Shown in pieces: positions 1-7,349 of a stretch of 64,000 bases of DNA. How positions within the stretch are numbered: position 1 is the stretch's first letter; every line of letters begins with the position of its first letter. A program made the position numbers and the translations under genes. The notes below the pieces were generated by a model. That model was not told the DNA's origin. It made no database searches and saw only the letters and a program-made list of their open reading frames with translations. Origin of the DNA: Caulobacter sp. FWC2 (GTDB lineage Bacteria; Pseudomonadota; Alphaproteobacteria; Caulobacterales; Caulobacteraceae); contig NZ_PEBF01000001.1 in assembly GCF_002742625.1 (NCBI RefSeq), forward strand, positions 3,596,001 to 3,660,000, written 5' to 3'.

Positions 1-522
1 CCCCGGCTCGAAGGCTAGGTCGCCCGAGCACCATAGCTTCACCGCCTGAGCGGTCGTAAAGGTCTTCTTGAACAGGTCCGGATCCGGATTGGCCTTGGTC
101 CAGGTCGAAAAGCCGTTCGGTACGCCGCTGGTATTGGTCATCAGGTAGCGCAGCGTGACCTTGGCGCCCGTGTCGGCCCGGTAGTCGGGCAGATATCGGG
201 TGATCGGCGCGTCGAGATCGATCTTGCCCGCCTCGGCCAGGCGCAGCAGCGCCGTCGAAGTCAGCCATTTGGAGATCGAGGCGATGACATAGGGCGTGCC
301 CAGAGCGGCCGGCTTCTTGGCCTCGATGTCGGCGAACCCGATGGTCCGCGAGTAGATCGGCTTACCGGTCCGGCCGATCAGCACCACGCCTTGAAAGGGC
401 TGGACCTTGAGGAACGCGTCGACCGCCCGGTCCGCCGCGTCACCCGTCAGCACGCTCGCGCTCGCCTTTTCGACCAGCCCCAGCGCCGCGGCGCCGGCCA
501 GAAATTCACGCCGTCCGAACAC
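1..522 (-). CDS. Tat-exported beta-lactamase-family serine hydrolase (5' part)
   Basis: This is the N-terminal 174 residues of a gene that runs off the left edge. It starts at GTG 522, with GGAG about 8 bases upstream and an in-frame stop just before it. The protein opens with a twin-arginine motif (GRREFLAG) and an alanine-rich stretch, so Tat export is likely. Residues around 80 read SISK, the SxxK nucleophile motif of class C beta-lactamase/esterase/DD-peptidase relatives, followed by RLAEAGKIDLDAPITRYLPDY and a LMTNTSG motif typical of that fold. The substrate cannot be deduced. The downstream catalytic motifs lie outside the window. It is divergent from the ilv leader. Confidence 0.8.
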   Translation of the reverse strand, partial: MFGRREFLAGAAALGLVEKASASVLTGDAADRAVDAFLKVQPFQGVVLIGRTGKPIYSRTIGFADIEAKKPAALGTPYVIASISKWLTSTALLRLAEAGKIDLDAPITRYLPDYRADTGAKVTLRYLMTNTSGVPNGFSTWTKANPDPDLFKKTFTTAQAVKLWCSGDLAFEPG

Positions 523-639
523 CGATGCACTCCGTCATTCCAGGAGCGCGACCGTGCGGGGGAAAACCTGCCCCTGTCACGTGAATCTCCGGTAAGGTCA
601 CACCATCAAGAAAGGCAGAACGTTGCGGCAAAGGGCGCC

Positions 640-664
640 TTGACGCTCTAAGGGGCGCATGTCA
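640..664 (+). promoter_or_regulatory. candidate ilvBN promoter
   Basis: TTGACG at 640-645 matches the -35 of Caulobacter housekeeping promoters. After 11 bases, GCATGTCA at 657-664 is a weak match to the GCTANAWC -10 type. It lies just upstream of the leader peptide. The -10 is poor, so this is a tentative call. Confidence 0.25.
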
Positions 665-695
665 TGACCCATTCCGTAGCTTTGGAGCAAGACTC

Positions 696-743
696 GTGCG
701 CAAAACCATGATCGTACTTATGGAGCGGCCGTTCGCGGGGTGA
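696..743 (+). CDS. ilvBN attenuator leader peptide
   Basis: A 15-codon frame starting at GTG 696 (GGAG at 684-687, spacing 8) reads VRKTMIVLMERPFAG and stops at TGA 741-743. An internal ATG at 708 would give an 11-residue version. The consecutive Ile-Val-Leu codons (ATC GTA CTT, 711-719) are what a branched-chain amino acid attenuator needs. The frame ends 34 bases before a strong terminator hairpin and lies directly upstream of acetolactate synthase. Peptide-mediated attenuation of ilvBN has, to my recollection, been described in Caulobacter crescentus, so this is probably the same device. It is too short for usual gene callers. Confidence 0.75.
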   Translation: MRKTMIVLMERPFAG

Positions 744-784
744 CCTTGAAGTCACGTCGTAGCTCGGTCGCGCGCGCAAAGGTC
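740..784 (+). promoter_or_regulatory. alternative pairing segment of the ilvBN leader
   Basis: GACCTT at 742-747 can pair with AAGGTC at 779-784, the left arm of the terminator, as an antiterminator. It can also be held in a local hairpin, GTGAC (740-744) with GTCAC (751-755). The leader stop codon lies inside this segment, so a ribosome finishing the peptide would cover it, while one stalled at the Ile-Val-Leu codons would leave it free. The pairings are seen in the sequence; the mechanism is inferred. Confidence 0.5.
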
Positions 785-805
785 CTTCGGGACCTTTTTT
801 CTTTT
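778..805 (+). terminator. ilvBN attenuator terminator
   Basis: AAAGGTCC (778-785), a TTCG tetraloop and GGACCTTT (790-797) form a perfect 8-bp stem followed by a T-rich run (TTTCTTTT). It is a textbook intrinsic terminator located between the leader peptide and ilvB, so it should end transcription when branched-chain amino acids are plentiful. Confidence 0.85.
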
Positions 806-856
806 CCGCTTCCCTCCAGTTCAGTTTCCCGCCCCTTCGCCACTCGGACCCGCCCC

Positions 857-2677
857 ATGACCGCCCATCAAACCATCGAGAGCACTGCTCCCGCCGACAC
901 CTCGATCTCTTCTCAAGAAGGGCGCGCCCTGACCGGCGCCGAGATCGTGGTTCGCGGCCTCGTGGATCAAGGCGTCGAAGTGCTGTTCGGCTATCCTGGC
1001 GGCGCGGTCCTGCCGATCTATGACGCGCTGTTCCATGAGCCGCGCCTGCAGCACATCCTGGTCCGCCACGAGCAGGGCGCGACCCACGCGGCGGAAGGCT
1101 ATGCGCGCAGCTCGGGCAAGCCCGGTGTCGTGCTGGTCACCTCGGGTCCGGGCGCGACCAACGCCATCACAGGCATCATGGACGCCCTGATGGACTCGAT
1201 CCCGATGGTCGTCATCACCGGCCAGGTCCCCACCCACCTGATCGGCACCGACGCCTTCCAGGAAGCCGACACGGTCGGCATGACCCGCTCGTGCACCAAG
1301 CACAACTACCTGGTCAAAGACGTCCGCGACTTGCCGCAGATCATCCATGAGGCCTTCAAGATCGCCACCACCGGCCGTCCGGGTCCGGTGCTGATCGACA
1401 TCCCCAAGGACGTCCAGTTCGCCAAGGGCGAATATTTCGGCCCGACCGAGGTCAAGTCCAGCCACGCCTACGCGCCGCGCACCAAGGCCGACGCCAGCCG
1501 CATCGCCGAGGCCGTGAAGCTGATCGCCGGCGCCCGTCGGCCGATCTTCTACACCGGCGGCGGCGTCATAAACGCCGGCCCCAAGGCCAGTGAAGCCCTG
1601 CGTGAATTCCAGGCCCTGACCGGGGCGCCGGTGACCTCGACCCTGATGGGCCTGGGCGCCTTCCCGGCCGCCGATCCGGCCTGGCTGGGCATGTTGGGCA
1701 TGCACGGCACGTTCGAAGCCAACAACGCCATGCACGACTGCGATGTCATGATCTGCGTCGGCGCCCGCTTCGACGACCGGGTCACCGGGCGCCTGGACGC
1801 CTTCTCGCCGGGATCGAAGAAGATCCACATCGATATCGACCCATCGTCGATCAACAAGAACGTCCGCGTGGAGTTGCCGATCGTCGGCGACGCGGGCTCT
1901 GTGCTGGAAGACCTGATCGCCGCCTGGAAGGCCGCGAACCTGCAGCCGAACAAGGTCGCCCTGACCGACTGGTGGACCCAGATCGACCAATGGCGCGCCC
2001 GCGACTGCCTGAAGTACCGGACCTCGGACTCGGTCATCAAGCCACAGTACGCCATCCAGCGCCTGTACGAGCTGACCAAGGACAAGGACGTCTACATCAC
2101 CACCGAGGTCGGCCAGCACCAGATGTGGGCCGCGCAGTTCTTCCGCTTCGAGGAGCCGAACCGCTGGATGACCTCCGGCGGCTTGGGCACCATGGGCTAC
2201 GGCCTGCCCGCCGCCTTGGGCGTGCAGCTGGCCCACCCGAACAGCCTGGTCGTCGACATCGCCGGCGAGGCCTCGATCCAGATGTGTATCCAGGAGCTGT
2301 CGACCGCGATCCAGTTCGACCTGCCGGTCAAGATCTTCATCCTCAACAACGAGTGGATGGGCATGGTCCGCCAGTGGCAGCAGCTGCTGCATGGCGAGCG
2401 CTACAGCCACTCCTATTCGGACAGCCTGCCCGACTTCGTGAAGCTGGCCGAGGCCTATGGCGCCCACGGCATCCGCTGCTCGGACCCGGCCGAACTGGAC
2501 GGCAAGATCCTGGAAATGATCAACAGCGACAAGGCGGTGATCTTCGACTGCCGCGTCGAGAAGCACGAGAATTGCCTGCCGATGATCCCCTCGGGCAAGG
2601 CCCACAACGAGATGATCATGGGCGAGGTCGAGGATATCGGAAACGTCATCGGCGAGGCCGGCGCGGGGCTGGTTTAA
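857..2677 (+). CDS. ilvB: acetolactate synthase, catalytic (large) subunit
   Basis: The enzyme condenses two pyruvates to acetolactate, or pyruvate with 2-ketobutyrate, using thiamine diphosphate and FAD; it is the first common step of Val/Leu/Ile synthesis. The protein shows the N-terminal TPP-pyrimidine domain (GYPGGAVLPIYDAL, RHEQGA with the catalytic Glu), a central FAD-binding domain and a C-terminal TPP-pyrophosphate domain (GLGTMGYGLPAALG, then GEASIQM and NNEWMGM). Starting at ATG 857 gives 606 residues, a normal length. The open frame extends upstream to 740 but would run through the attenuator, so 857 is preferred although no clear Shine-Dalgarno is visible. ilvN follows 26 bases downstream, forming an operon under leader control. 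Confidence 0.96.
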   Translation: MTAHQTIESTAPADTSISSQEGRALTGAEIVVRGLVDQGVEVLFGYPGGAVLPIYDALFHEPRLQHILVRHEQGATHAAEGYARSSGKPGVVLVTSGPGATNAITGIMDALMDSIPMVVITGQVPTHLIGTDAFQEADTVGMTRSCTKHNYLVKDVRDLPQIIHEAFKIATTGRPGPVLIDIPKDVQFAKGEYFGPTEVKSSHAYAPRTKADASRIAEAVKLIAGARRPIFYTGGGVINAGPKASEALREFQALTGAPVTSTLMGLGAFPAADPAWLGMLGMHGTFEANNAMHDCDVMICVGARFDDRVTGRLDAFSPGSKKIHIDIDPSSINKNVRVELPIVGDAGSVLEDLIAAWKAANLQPNKVALTDWWTQIDQWRARDCLKYRTSDSVIKPQYAIQRLYELTKDKDVYITTEVGQHQMWAAQFFRFEEPNRWMTSGGLGTMGYGLPAALGVQLAHPNSLVVDIAGEASIQMCIQELSTAIQFDLPVKIFILNNEWMGMVRQWQQLLHGERYSHSYSDSLPDFVKLAEAYGAHGIRCSDPAELDGKILEMINSDKAVIFDCRVEKHENCLPMIPSGKAHNEMIMGEVEDIGNVIGEAGAGLV

Positions 2678-2703
2678 GGTACGGGACGGGTTAGAAACGA
2701 CAC

Positions 2704-3261
2704 ATGACCAGCAACATCCAACCTGCCCCCGCCTCGGCCTACGACCTTAGCCCAACGGGCGAGCCCGAGCAGACCGCGACCTTCGCCCTGCTCGTCGACA
2801 ACGAGCCTGGGGTGCTGCACCGCGTGGTCGGCCTGTTCGCCGCGCGCGGCTACAATATCGAGAGCCTCACGGTCGCCGAGACCGATCGCAAGGCTCACAC
2901 CAGCCGCATCACCGTGGTGACCCGCGGCACGCGCCAAGTGCTGGACCAGATCGAGGCTCAGCTGAACAAGGTGGTCAACGTTCGCCGCGTGCACGACGTG
3001 ACCCGCGACCCCAACGGCGTCGAGCGCGAACTGGCCCTGGTCAAGGTGCGCGGCTCAGGCGCGGACCGCGTAGAGGCCCTGCGCGTCGCCGAGATCTTCC
3101 GCGCCAAGCCTGTCGACACCACGCTGGAAAGCTTCGTGTTCGAGATCTCGGGCGCGCCGTCCAAGATCGACAAGTTCCTAGACCTGATGCGCCCCCTGGG
3201 CCTCGTGGAACTTTCCCGCACCGGCGTCCTTTCCATCGAGCGGGGCGTCGAAGGCATGTAG
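2704..3261 (+). CDS. ilvN: acetolactate synthase, regulatory (small) subunit
   Basis: This is the 185-residue regulatory partner of IlvB, which mediates valine feedback inhibition and boosts activity. After a roughly 20-residue variable N-terminus comes an ACT domain (FALLVDNEPGVLHRVVGLFA, RGYNIESLTV) and then the conserved C-terminal domain (ELALVKV ... VDTTLESFVFEISGAPSKIDKF). Length and motif order are standard. It lies in the same operon as ilvB, 26 bases downstream, and the next gene begins 15 bases further on, so that gene may be co-transcribed. Confidence 0.95.
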   Translation: MTSNIQPAPASAYDLSPTGEPEQTATFALLVDNEPGVLHRVVGLFAARGYNIESLTVAETDRKAHTSRITVVTRGTRQVLDQIEAQLNKVVNVRRVHDVTRDPNGVERELALVKVRGSGADRVEALRVAEIFRAKPVDTTLESFVFEISGAPSKIDKFLDLMRPLGLVELSRTGVLSIERGVEGM

Positions 3262-3276
3262 CGCGGAGAACGGCGG

Positions 3277-4119
3277 ATGAGCCTGACCGGACTGATCGCG
3301 GGCCTCGCCCTCGCCGTCCAGCAGGCGCCGCCGCCCAAGCCCTATGCCGACCCGGCGGCCTGGTGGTCGCCCGAAATTCCCCGCCCGCCGCCCGAGGCCG
3401 AGCCGCTCCACAACCGCCGGCTCGGCAAGAACGAACAGCCTATTCCGATCGACAACGGCGTCGCGCCCCTGCTCTACCGCCTCTGGGGCCTGCAGCCGCT
3501 GCAGAGCCAGATCGTCCACAAGGGCGAGCTGATCCTGGAAGTCTGGGCCCGCCCCGCGCGCGGCGTGCGCCAGGCCGTGGTCCGCGTCACCCTGCGTCGC
3601 GACGGCCGGGCCTTCGTGCAGGCCCGCGCGGGCCTGGGCTGCTGCACCCCCGAGATCGGCCGCCGCGTCGACATCAACGCCGAGCTCGCCGACATCCAGA
3701 TCGCGCCGTTGAAGGCCTTGCTCGACGATCCGGTCTGGAGCCAGCCGCGCTCGGTCATCGTCGACTATGGCGGCGGGGCGGTGTCGGCGCTGTGCGTGGA
3801 CGGCGTCTCCTGGGACGTCACCCTGGTGGTCCCGGGCCAGGCGCGCCATCTGCGCCGCGCTTGCGACGACGCCGAGGTCGGCTCGGTCGCCGCGATCTTG
3901 TCGGCCGCTATCGGCGCGGCGGCGGGGCGTGATCCGCGCTTCGACGCGGTCTTGCCGCGCGGCGCCGACTTCTCGGCCCAGCGGCGAGCGTATGACGACC
4001 TTTTAGCCTCGGGCGGCCGGCTAACGGCCGGCGAAAGCAACCGGCCGCAACCGCCGGCGGTTCCCCTGCCTTCGGAGGAACCGCCCGAAGCGACGCCAAA
4101 CGGCGTCAGCCGACCTTGA
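3277..4119 (+). CDS. predicted exported protein of unknown function
   Basis: This encodes 280 residues from ATG 3277, with GGAG 9 bases upstream. The N-terminus (LTGLIAGLALAV) resembles a short signal peptide and leads into a proline-rich segment. A central region of about 150 residues has a mixed alpha/beta composition with a GLGCCTPE motif, and the tail is proline-rich. I recognise no family. The gene lies 15 bases after ilvN and may be transcribed with it, but nothing suggests a role in amino acid synthesis. Its last 14 bases overlap the 3' end of the convergent aqpZ. Confidence 0.7.
   Translation: MSLTGLIAGLALAVQQAPPPKPYADPAAWWSPEIPRPPPEAEPLHNRRLGKNEQPIPIDNGVAPLLYRLWGLQPLQSQIVHKGELILEVWARPARGVRQAVVRVTLRRDGRAFVQARAGLGCCTPEIGRRVDINAELADIQIAPLKALLDDPVWSQPRSVIVDYGGGAVSALCVDGVSWDVTLVVPGQARHLRRACDDAEVGSVAAILSAAIGAAAGRDPRFDAVLPRGADFSAQRRAYDDLLASGGRLTAGESNRPQPPAVPLPSEEPPEATPNGVSRP
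4056..4085. terminator. hairpin inside the 3' end of the exported-protein gene
   Basis: GGCGGTTCC (4056-4064) and GGAACCGCC (4077-4085) form a perfect 9-bp stem with a 12-base loop, just past the end of the convergent aqpZ. There is no T-run. It could end aqpZ transcripts or be incidental. Confidence 0.3.
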
Positions 4120-4768
4120 GGATCTTGAAGCGGTAGAGCAGCGCGCCGAGGATCGCGCCGATCGCCGGCGCCACAAAGAACAGCCACAGCTGGGCCAGCG
4201 CCTGACCGCCAACCAGGACGGCGGGACCGAAGCTCCGGGCCGGATTGACCGAGACGCCGGTCACCTGGATGCCGACGATGTGGATCACCGCCAGGGCGAT
4301 GCCGATGCCGAGTCCAGCGAAGCCCGGCGCGGCGTCGGCCCCGGTGGCGCCCAGGATGACGATCACGAATAGCGCGGTCATCACCACCTCGAACACGAAA
4401 GCCGCCTGCAGCGGATAGGCGCCCAGATAGCCGGGACCCCAGCCGTTCTGACCCAGGCCGTGAGCGGTGCCGCCAGCGATGCAGGCCAGCACGGCAGCGC
4501 CGGCCAGGGCGCCGGCGAACTGGGCGATCCAGTACAGCCCCATCTCCTTGGCGCTCATGCGGCCGGCGACGAACGCCGCCAGGCTGACGGCCGGATTGAC
4601 GTGGCAGCCCGAGACGGGACCGATCCCGTAGGCTAGGGCGATAATGGCGAAACCAAAGGCCAGGGCGATGCCCAACTGGCCAACATGATCAGCGCCCAGA
4701 ACAGCCGCGCCGCAGCCAAATAGAACCAGAGCGAAGGTCCCGATGAATTCGGCAACAATTTTTGACAT
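4106..4768 (-). CDS. aqpZ: aquaporin Z
   Basis: This is a water channel of the inner membrane, about 220 residues with six membrane helices. Both pore signatures are present, CHVNPAVS near residue 58 and VSVNPARSFGP in the second half. The second repeat has a His in the position expected for the selectivity filter (VIHIVGIQVTG), which fits a water-selective AqpZ rather than a glycerol channel. I choose ATG 4768 because GGGAG lies 9 bases upstream; a TTG at 4774 is in frame but too close to that site. An AraC-type gene lies upstream on the same strand, with an 18-base palindrome between them. Confidence 0.93.
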   Translation of the reverse strand: MSKIVAEFIGTFALVLFGCGAAVLGADHVGQLGIALAFGFAIIALAYGIGPVSGCHVNPAVSLAAFVAGRMSAKEMGLYWIAQFAGALAGAAVLACIAGGTAHGLGQNGWGPGYLGAYPLQAAFVFEVVMTALFVIVILGATGADAAPGFAGLGIGIALAVIHIVGIQVTGVSVNPARSFGPAVLVGGQALAQLWLFFVAPAIGAILGALLYRFKILKVG

Positions 4769-4838
4769 TTCCAAGATCTCCCCGATTTTGCTCCCGCAGG
4801 ATCTGGAGCATGCGTGAGCTAACCATGGAGAATTTATC

Positions 4839-4856
4839 CGAGTATTGGAATACTCG
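4839..4856. promoter_or_regulatory. 18-bp palindrome upstream of aqpZ
   Basis: CGAGTATT, GG, AATACTCG is a perfect inverted repeat with a 2-base centre. It lies 8 bases past the AraC stop and about 70 bases upstream of the aqpZ start. The short centre and A+T-rich core suit an operator better than a terminator. The binding protein is unknown. Confidence 0.45.
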
Positions 4857-4863
4857 TATCGGG

Positions 4864-5772
4864 CTAGGCGTCCGCCATCGGCTCCGGCTGCTCCCGCAAG
4901 CGCGCCACGTCCCGCAGCGGCGGCGCGCCGAACAGGCGGGCATATTCCCGGCTGAACTGCGAAGGACTGTCGTAGCCGACCGTATGGCCGGCGGTCGCCG
5001 CGTCCAGGCGCTGGACCAGGATCAGCCGACGGGCTTCCTGCAGGCGGATCTGCTTCTGGTACTGGAGCGGCGACAGCGAGGTCACCGCCTTGAAGTGCTG
5101 GTGCAGGGCCGACGCGCTCATCCTGGCCTCGTCGGCCACGGCGTCGATGCTGAACGGCTGATCGAAGTTGCGCTTGATCCAGCCAATGGCGCGGTTGACC
5201 TGGCGCAGGCGGCCGTCGCGGCGCGCGATCTGGGCCAGCCGCGGCCCCTGCGGCCCGGTCAGCAGGCGATAGAGCATCTCACGCTCGATCAGCGGGGCCA
5301 GGGTCGGCGCATCCTCGGGGCAGTCCATCAGGCTGACCATCCGGCAGGCGGCGTCGAACAGCTGCGGCGTCATCGATCCGACCGACATGCCACCGACCAG
5401 CGGCGCGGCGGCGTCCAGCCGCGCGGCCAGGCCGCACTCCATGATCATCTCGCTGATCAGGTTGGCGTCCAGCACGACACGGAAGGACAGATAAGGCTTC
5501 TCTGGCGAGGCCTCGATCACCTGACCGGCCACCGGCACGTCGATCGACGACAGGAAGAAGTTCAGGTCGTCGTATTCGTGGATGGCGTCGCCGACCAGCA
5601 CGCGCTTGCGGCCCTGGGCCAACACGCAGAACGAGGGGTCGTGCACGGCGTGCATGGGCTCGGTGGGCGCGTGCACGCGGTAAAGGTTTACCCTGGGGCA
5701 GCAGGTGTCGACCGGACCTTCGTCCGGCGCGAATCGTTCAATCAGAGCGGCCAGGGCCTCGCGCGTACTCAT
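4864..5772 (-). CDS. AraC-family transcriptional regulator (AraC_N type)
   Basis: This is a 302-residue cytoplasmic regulator starting at ATG 5772, preceded by GGGAA. The open frame continues upstream, but that part lacks a start signal. Residues about 20-180 match the AraC_N sensor domain (VHDPSFCVLAQGRKRVLVGD, then SSIDVPVAGQV). The C-terminal 100 residues carry two helix-turn-helix motifs (SIDAVADEARMSASALHQHFKAVTSLSPLQYQK and VGYDSPSQFSREYARLFG). Members of this group often control a neighbouring small-molecule gene. Candidates here are the divergent Atu4866-like gene and the downstream aqpZ. The ligand is unknown. Confidence 0.9.
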   Translation of the reverse strand: MSTREALAALIERFAPDEGPVDTCCPRVNLYRVHAPTEPMHAVHDPSFCVLAQGRKRVLVGDAIHEYDDLNFFLSSIDVPVAGQVIEASPEKPYLSFRVVLDANLISEMIMECGLAARLDAAAPLVGGMSVGSMTPQLFDAACRMVSLMDCPEDAPTLAPLIEREMLYRLLTGPQGPRLAQIARRDGRLRQVNRAIGWIKRNFDQPFSIDAVADEARMSASALHQHFKAVTSLSPLQYQKQIRLQEARRLILVQRLDAATAGHTVGYDSPSQFSREYARLFGAPPLRDVARLREQPEPMADA

Positions 5773-5985
5773 GGAATTCCCGTTGCCTGTACGAGACCAT
5801 TTGTAAGCCTTGCATGATCCTCCGTCACGCGACGCCGTTCGGTTCTGGATTTTCGTGCAATCAAGTCGGAGCATCGATCTACCGACTGGACGGACCCGTG
5901 CGCCATAGTGGCCTCGTTCCGCTTCCCAACGCGGCAACCCCCGAAATTCAGGTGCGCCTTGCGACGCTACACGCCCAGACGCGGC

Positions 5986-6114
5986 ATGGCGGCTCCGCGC
6001 TGGTTCGTCGCCGCCCTGCTGGGCGGGACAGCCGCGCTGACCGCCATGACCGCCGCCCTTCCCACCGTTTCGGCCGCTCCGGCCTCCTCTTCACCATGGA
6101 GCATCGCCCGATGA
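5986..6114 (+). CDS. possible signal-peptide-like leader ORF overlapping the Atu4866-like gene
   Basis: A frame with high third-position GC reads from ATG 5986 (it could begin earlier, at GTG 5908) for 42 codons: a short basic start, a hydrophobic segment FVAALLGGTAALTAM and an Ala-rich cleavage-like site VSAAPA, ending at TGA 6112-6114. It looks exactly like a Sec signal peptide. The next gene starts in a different frame, with ATG codons at 6096 and 6111 overlapping this stop (ATGATGATG). Either this is a small membrane peptide coupled to that gene, or one frameshift has separated the signal peptide from its protein. Confidence 0.45.
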   Translation: MAAPRWFVAALLGGTAALTAMTAALPTVSAAPASSSPWSIAR

Positions 6115-6350
6115 TGATGTCCGCCATCGTTCCCCATATCCCCGTTGCCGGCGTCTGGACTTCCCCCGACGGCCACATCTCGCTGGAACTGCGCGCCGAT
6201 GGGCGGTTCATCGAGACCCGCGCCGACTTCGCCGACGTCTTCACCGGCGTCTACGTGCTGGTCGGCGAGCGACTGAAACTGTTCGAGGACCGCGGCGCGG
6301 TCATCAGCGGCACGCTGGTGGACGGTCGCCTGAGCCTGGGAACCGCCTAA
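6096..6350 (+). CDS. Atu4866-like small protein
   Basis: This encodes 84 residues from ATG 6096, or 79 from ATG 6111. The core GVWTSPDGHISLELRADGRFIETR, followed by TGVYVLVGERLKLFEDRG and GTLVDGRL, has the length and strand pattern of the Atu4866 family, small beta-barrel proteins of unknown function from Agrobacterium and relatives. It is divergent from the AraC regulator. The frame immediately upstream encodes what looks like a signal peptide, so the mature protein may originally have been exported. The family assignment is from memory of the motif pattern. Confidence 0.6.
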   Translation: MEHRPMMMSAIVPHIPVAGVWTSPDGHISLELRADGRFIETRADFADVFTGVYVLVGERLKLFEDRGAVISGTLVDGRLSLGTA

Positions 6351-6354
6351 GCCT

Positions 6355-6371
6355 GGGGACAGCTTGTCCCC
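6355..6371 (+). other. hairpin at the 5' side of ssrA
   Basis: GGGGACA, GCT, TGTCCCC is a perfect 7-bp stem 5 bases after the Atu4866-like stop. There is no T-run. It may protect or direct processing of the 5' end of the tmRNA precursor, or mark the end of the upstream transcript. Confidence 0.4.
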
Positions 6372-6735
6372 GCCCTTCCCTTGGCGGGTCGAACCCCCTA
6401 TATTGGAACTGTCCGACCTCGGTCGGACTATGGGGATAAACGCGCACGTAATAAGCGGACTGGACCCGGGTGCGATTCCCGGCGGCTCCACCAATCTCTC
6501 CCAAGTTATCATGGGACTGCATGGGGCCGATCAGCATCGACAGACGTGTAAAGGTGTATGCTTTCTCTCGGCTTGATCCACCGTTTCGGGTCATTTTTCT
6601 AAATGCGAACGATAACTTCGCTGAAGAGTTCGCCGTCGCCGCGTAATGCGGTGCAGGTGAATTCGCCTCTTAAGTCCTAGGGGTTCAGATCCCTAGGCGG
6701 GGCCCGGAGGGAGCCTGCCAACAGAATCCCTCCAC
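6355..6735 (+). ncRNA. ssrA: two-piece (permuted) tmRNA
   Basis: The transcript frees stalled ribosomes and adds a degradation tag. The gene is circularly permuted as in Caulobacter. The acceptor piece comes first and ends with a T-arm (CCGGG, TGCGATT, CCCGG), CGGCTCC and ACCA at 6493. A 29-base intervening segment (6494-6522) follows, then the coding piece starts GGGGCCG at 6523, which pairs with CGGCTCC (one G-U). The tag frame, 6605-6646, reads ANDNFAEEFAVAA then TAA, the Caulobacter tag without its first tRNA-borne Ala. Ends are uncertain: a GGGGACA/TGTCCCC hairpin opens at 6355, and a GGAGGGA/TCCCTCC hairpin closes at 6733. Confidence 0.95.
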
Positions 6736-6863
6736 TTTCCACGACATCGCTATAAATGACATCGATTGCGCTCTGGAGGAATCCGCAGGCGCCCGCTTTG
6801 CGCGAAGCCTTTGACGCGCTAGGTTCCGAACTTCGTTTTCAGTTCGAAGTACCCAACCCGCGC

Positions 6864-7349
6864 ATGTCTCAGACCAATCCGCCCGAAGACCTCATGCAGT
6901 ACGAGGCCATGGCCCAGGACGCCCTGCGCGGCGTGGTCAAGGCGGCCTTGAAGAAGGCGGCCGCGCCGGGCGGCCTGCCCGAGCCGCATCATCTGTACAT
7001 CACGTTCAAGACCAAGGCGGCCGGCGTCTCGGGCCCGCAGGACCTGCTGGGCAAGTACCCGGACGAGATGACCATCGTCCTGCAGCATCAGTACTGGGAC
7101 CTCGCCCCCGGCGAGACCTTCTTCTCGGTGACCCTGAAGTTCGGCGGCCAGCCCAAGCGCCTGTCGGTGCCCTATGCGGCGCTCACGCGATTCTACGACC
7201 CGTCGGTGCAGTTCGCCCTGCAGTTCTCCGCCCCCGAAGTGATCGAGGACGAACCGGAGCCCGAACCCGAGGCCGAAGACAAGACCTCGGCTCCGACCGG
7301 CGAAGAGGGTCCCAAGATCGTCTCCCTCGACCAGTTCCGGAAGAAATGA
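6864..7349 (+). CDS. sspB: SspB, ClpXP adaptor for SsrA-tagged proteins (alpha type)
   Basis: The 161-residue adaptor binds the SsrA tag and delivers tagged proteins to ClpX for degradation. The sequence from ATG 6864 (MSQTNPPEDLMQYEAMAQDALRG) matches the start and length of Caulobacter SspB-alpha as I recall it; the frame is open upstream to 6756 but that part looks non-coding. The folded domain covers about 1-120 (HLYITFKTKAAGV, VLQHQYWDLAPGE, SVPYAALTRFYDP). An acidic linker of repeated E-P pairs follows, then the C-terminal KIVSLDQFRKK, which fits the ClpX-docking (XB) peptide. It lies about 130 bases after ssrA, so the tagging RNA and the tag reader are neighbours. Confidence 0.95.
   Translation: MSQTNPPEDLMQYEAMAQDALRGVVKAALKKAAAPGGLPEPHHLYITFKTKAAGVSGPQDLLGKYPDEMTIVLQHQYWDLAPGETFFSVTLKFGGQPKRLSVPYAALTRFYDPSVQFALQFSAPEVIEDEPEPEPEAEDKTSAPTGEEGPKIVSLDQFRKK

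Noticed and set aside
821..2605. A 594-codon minus-strand frame opposite ilvB.
   Set aside because: It is the mirror of a well-conserved acetolactate synthase; the high GC content gives long antisense frames. It is Gln/His/Asp-rich nonsense with no motif.
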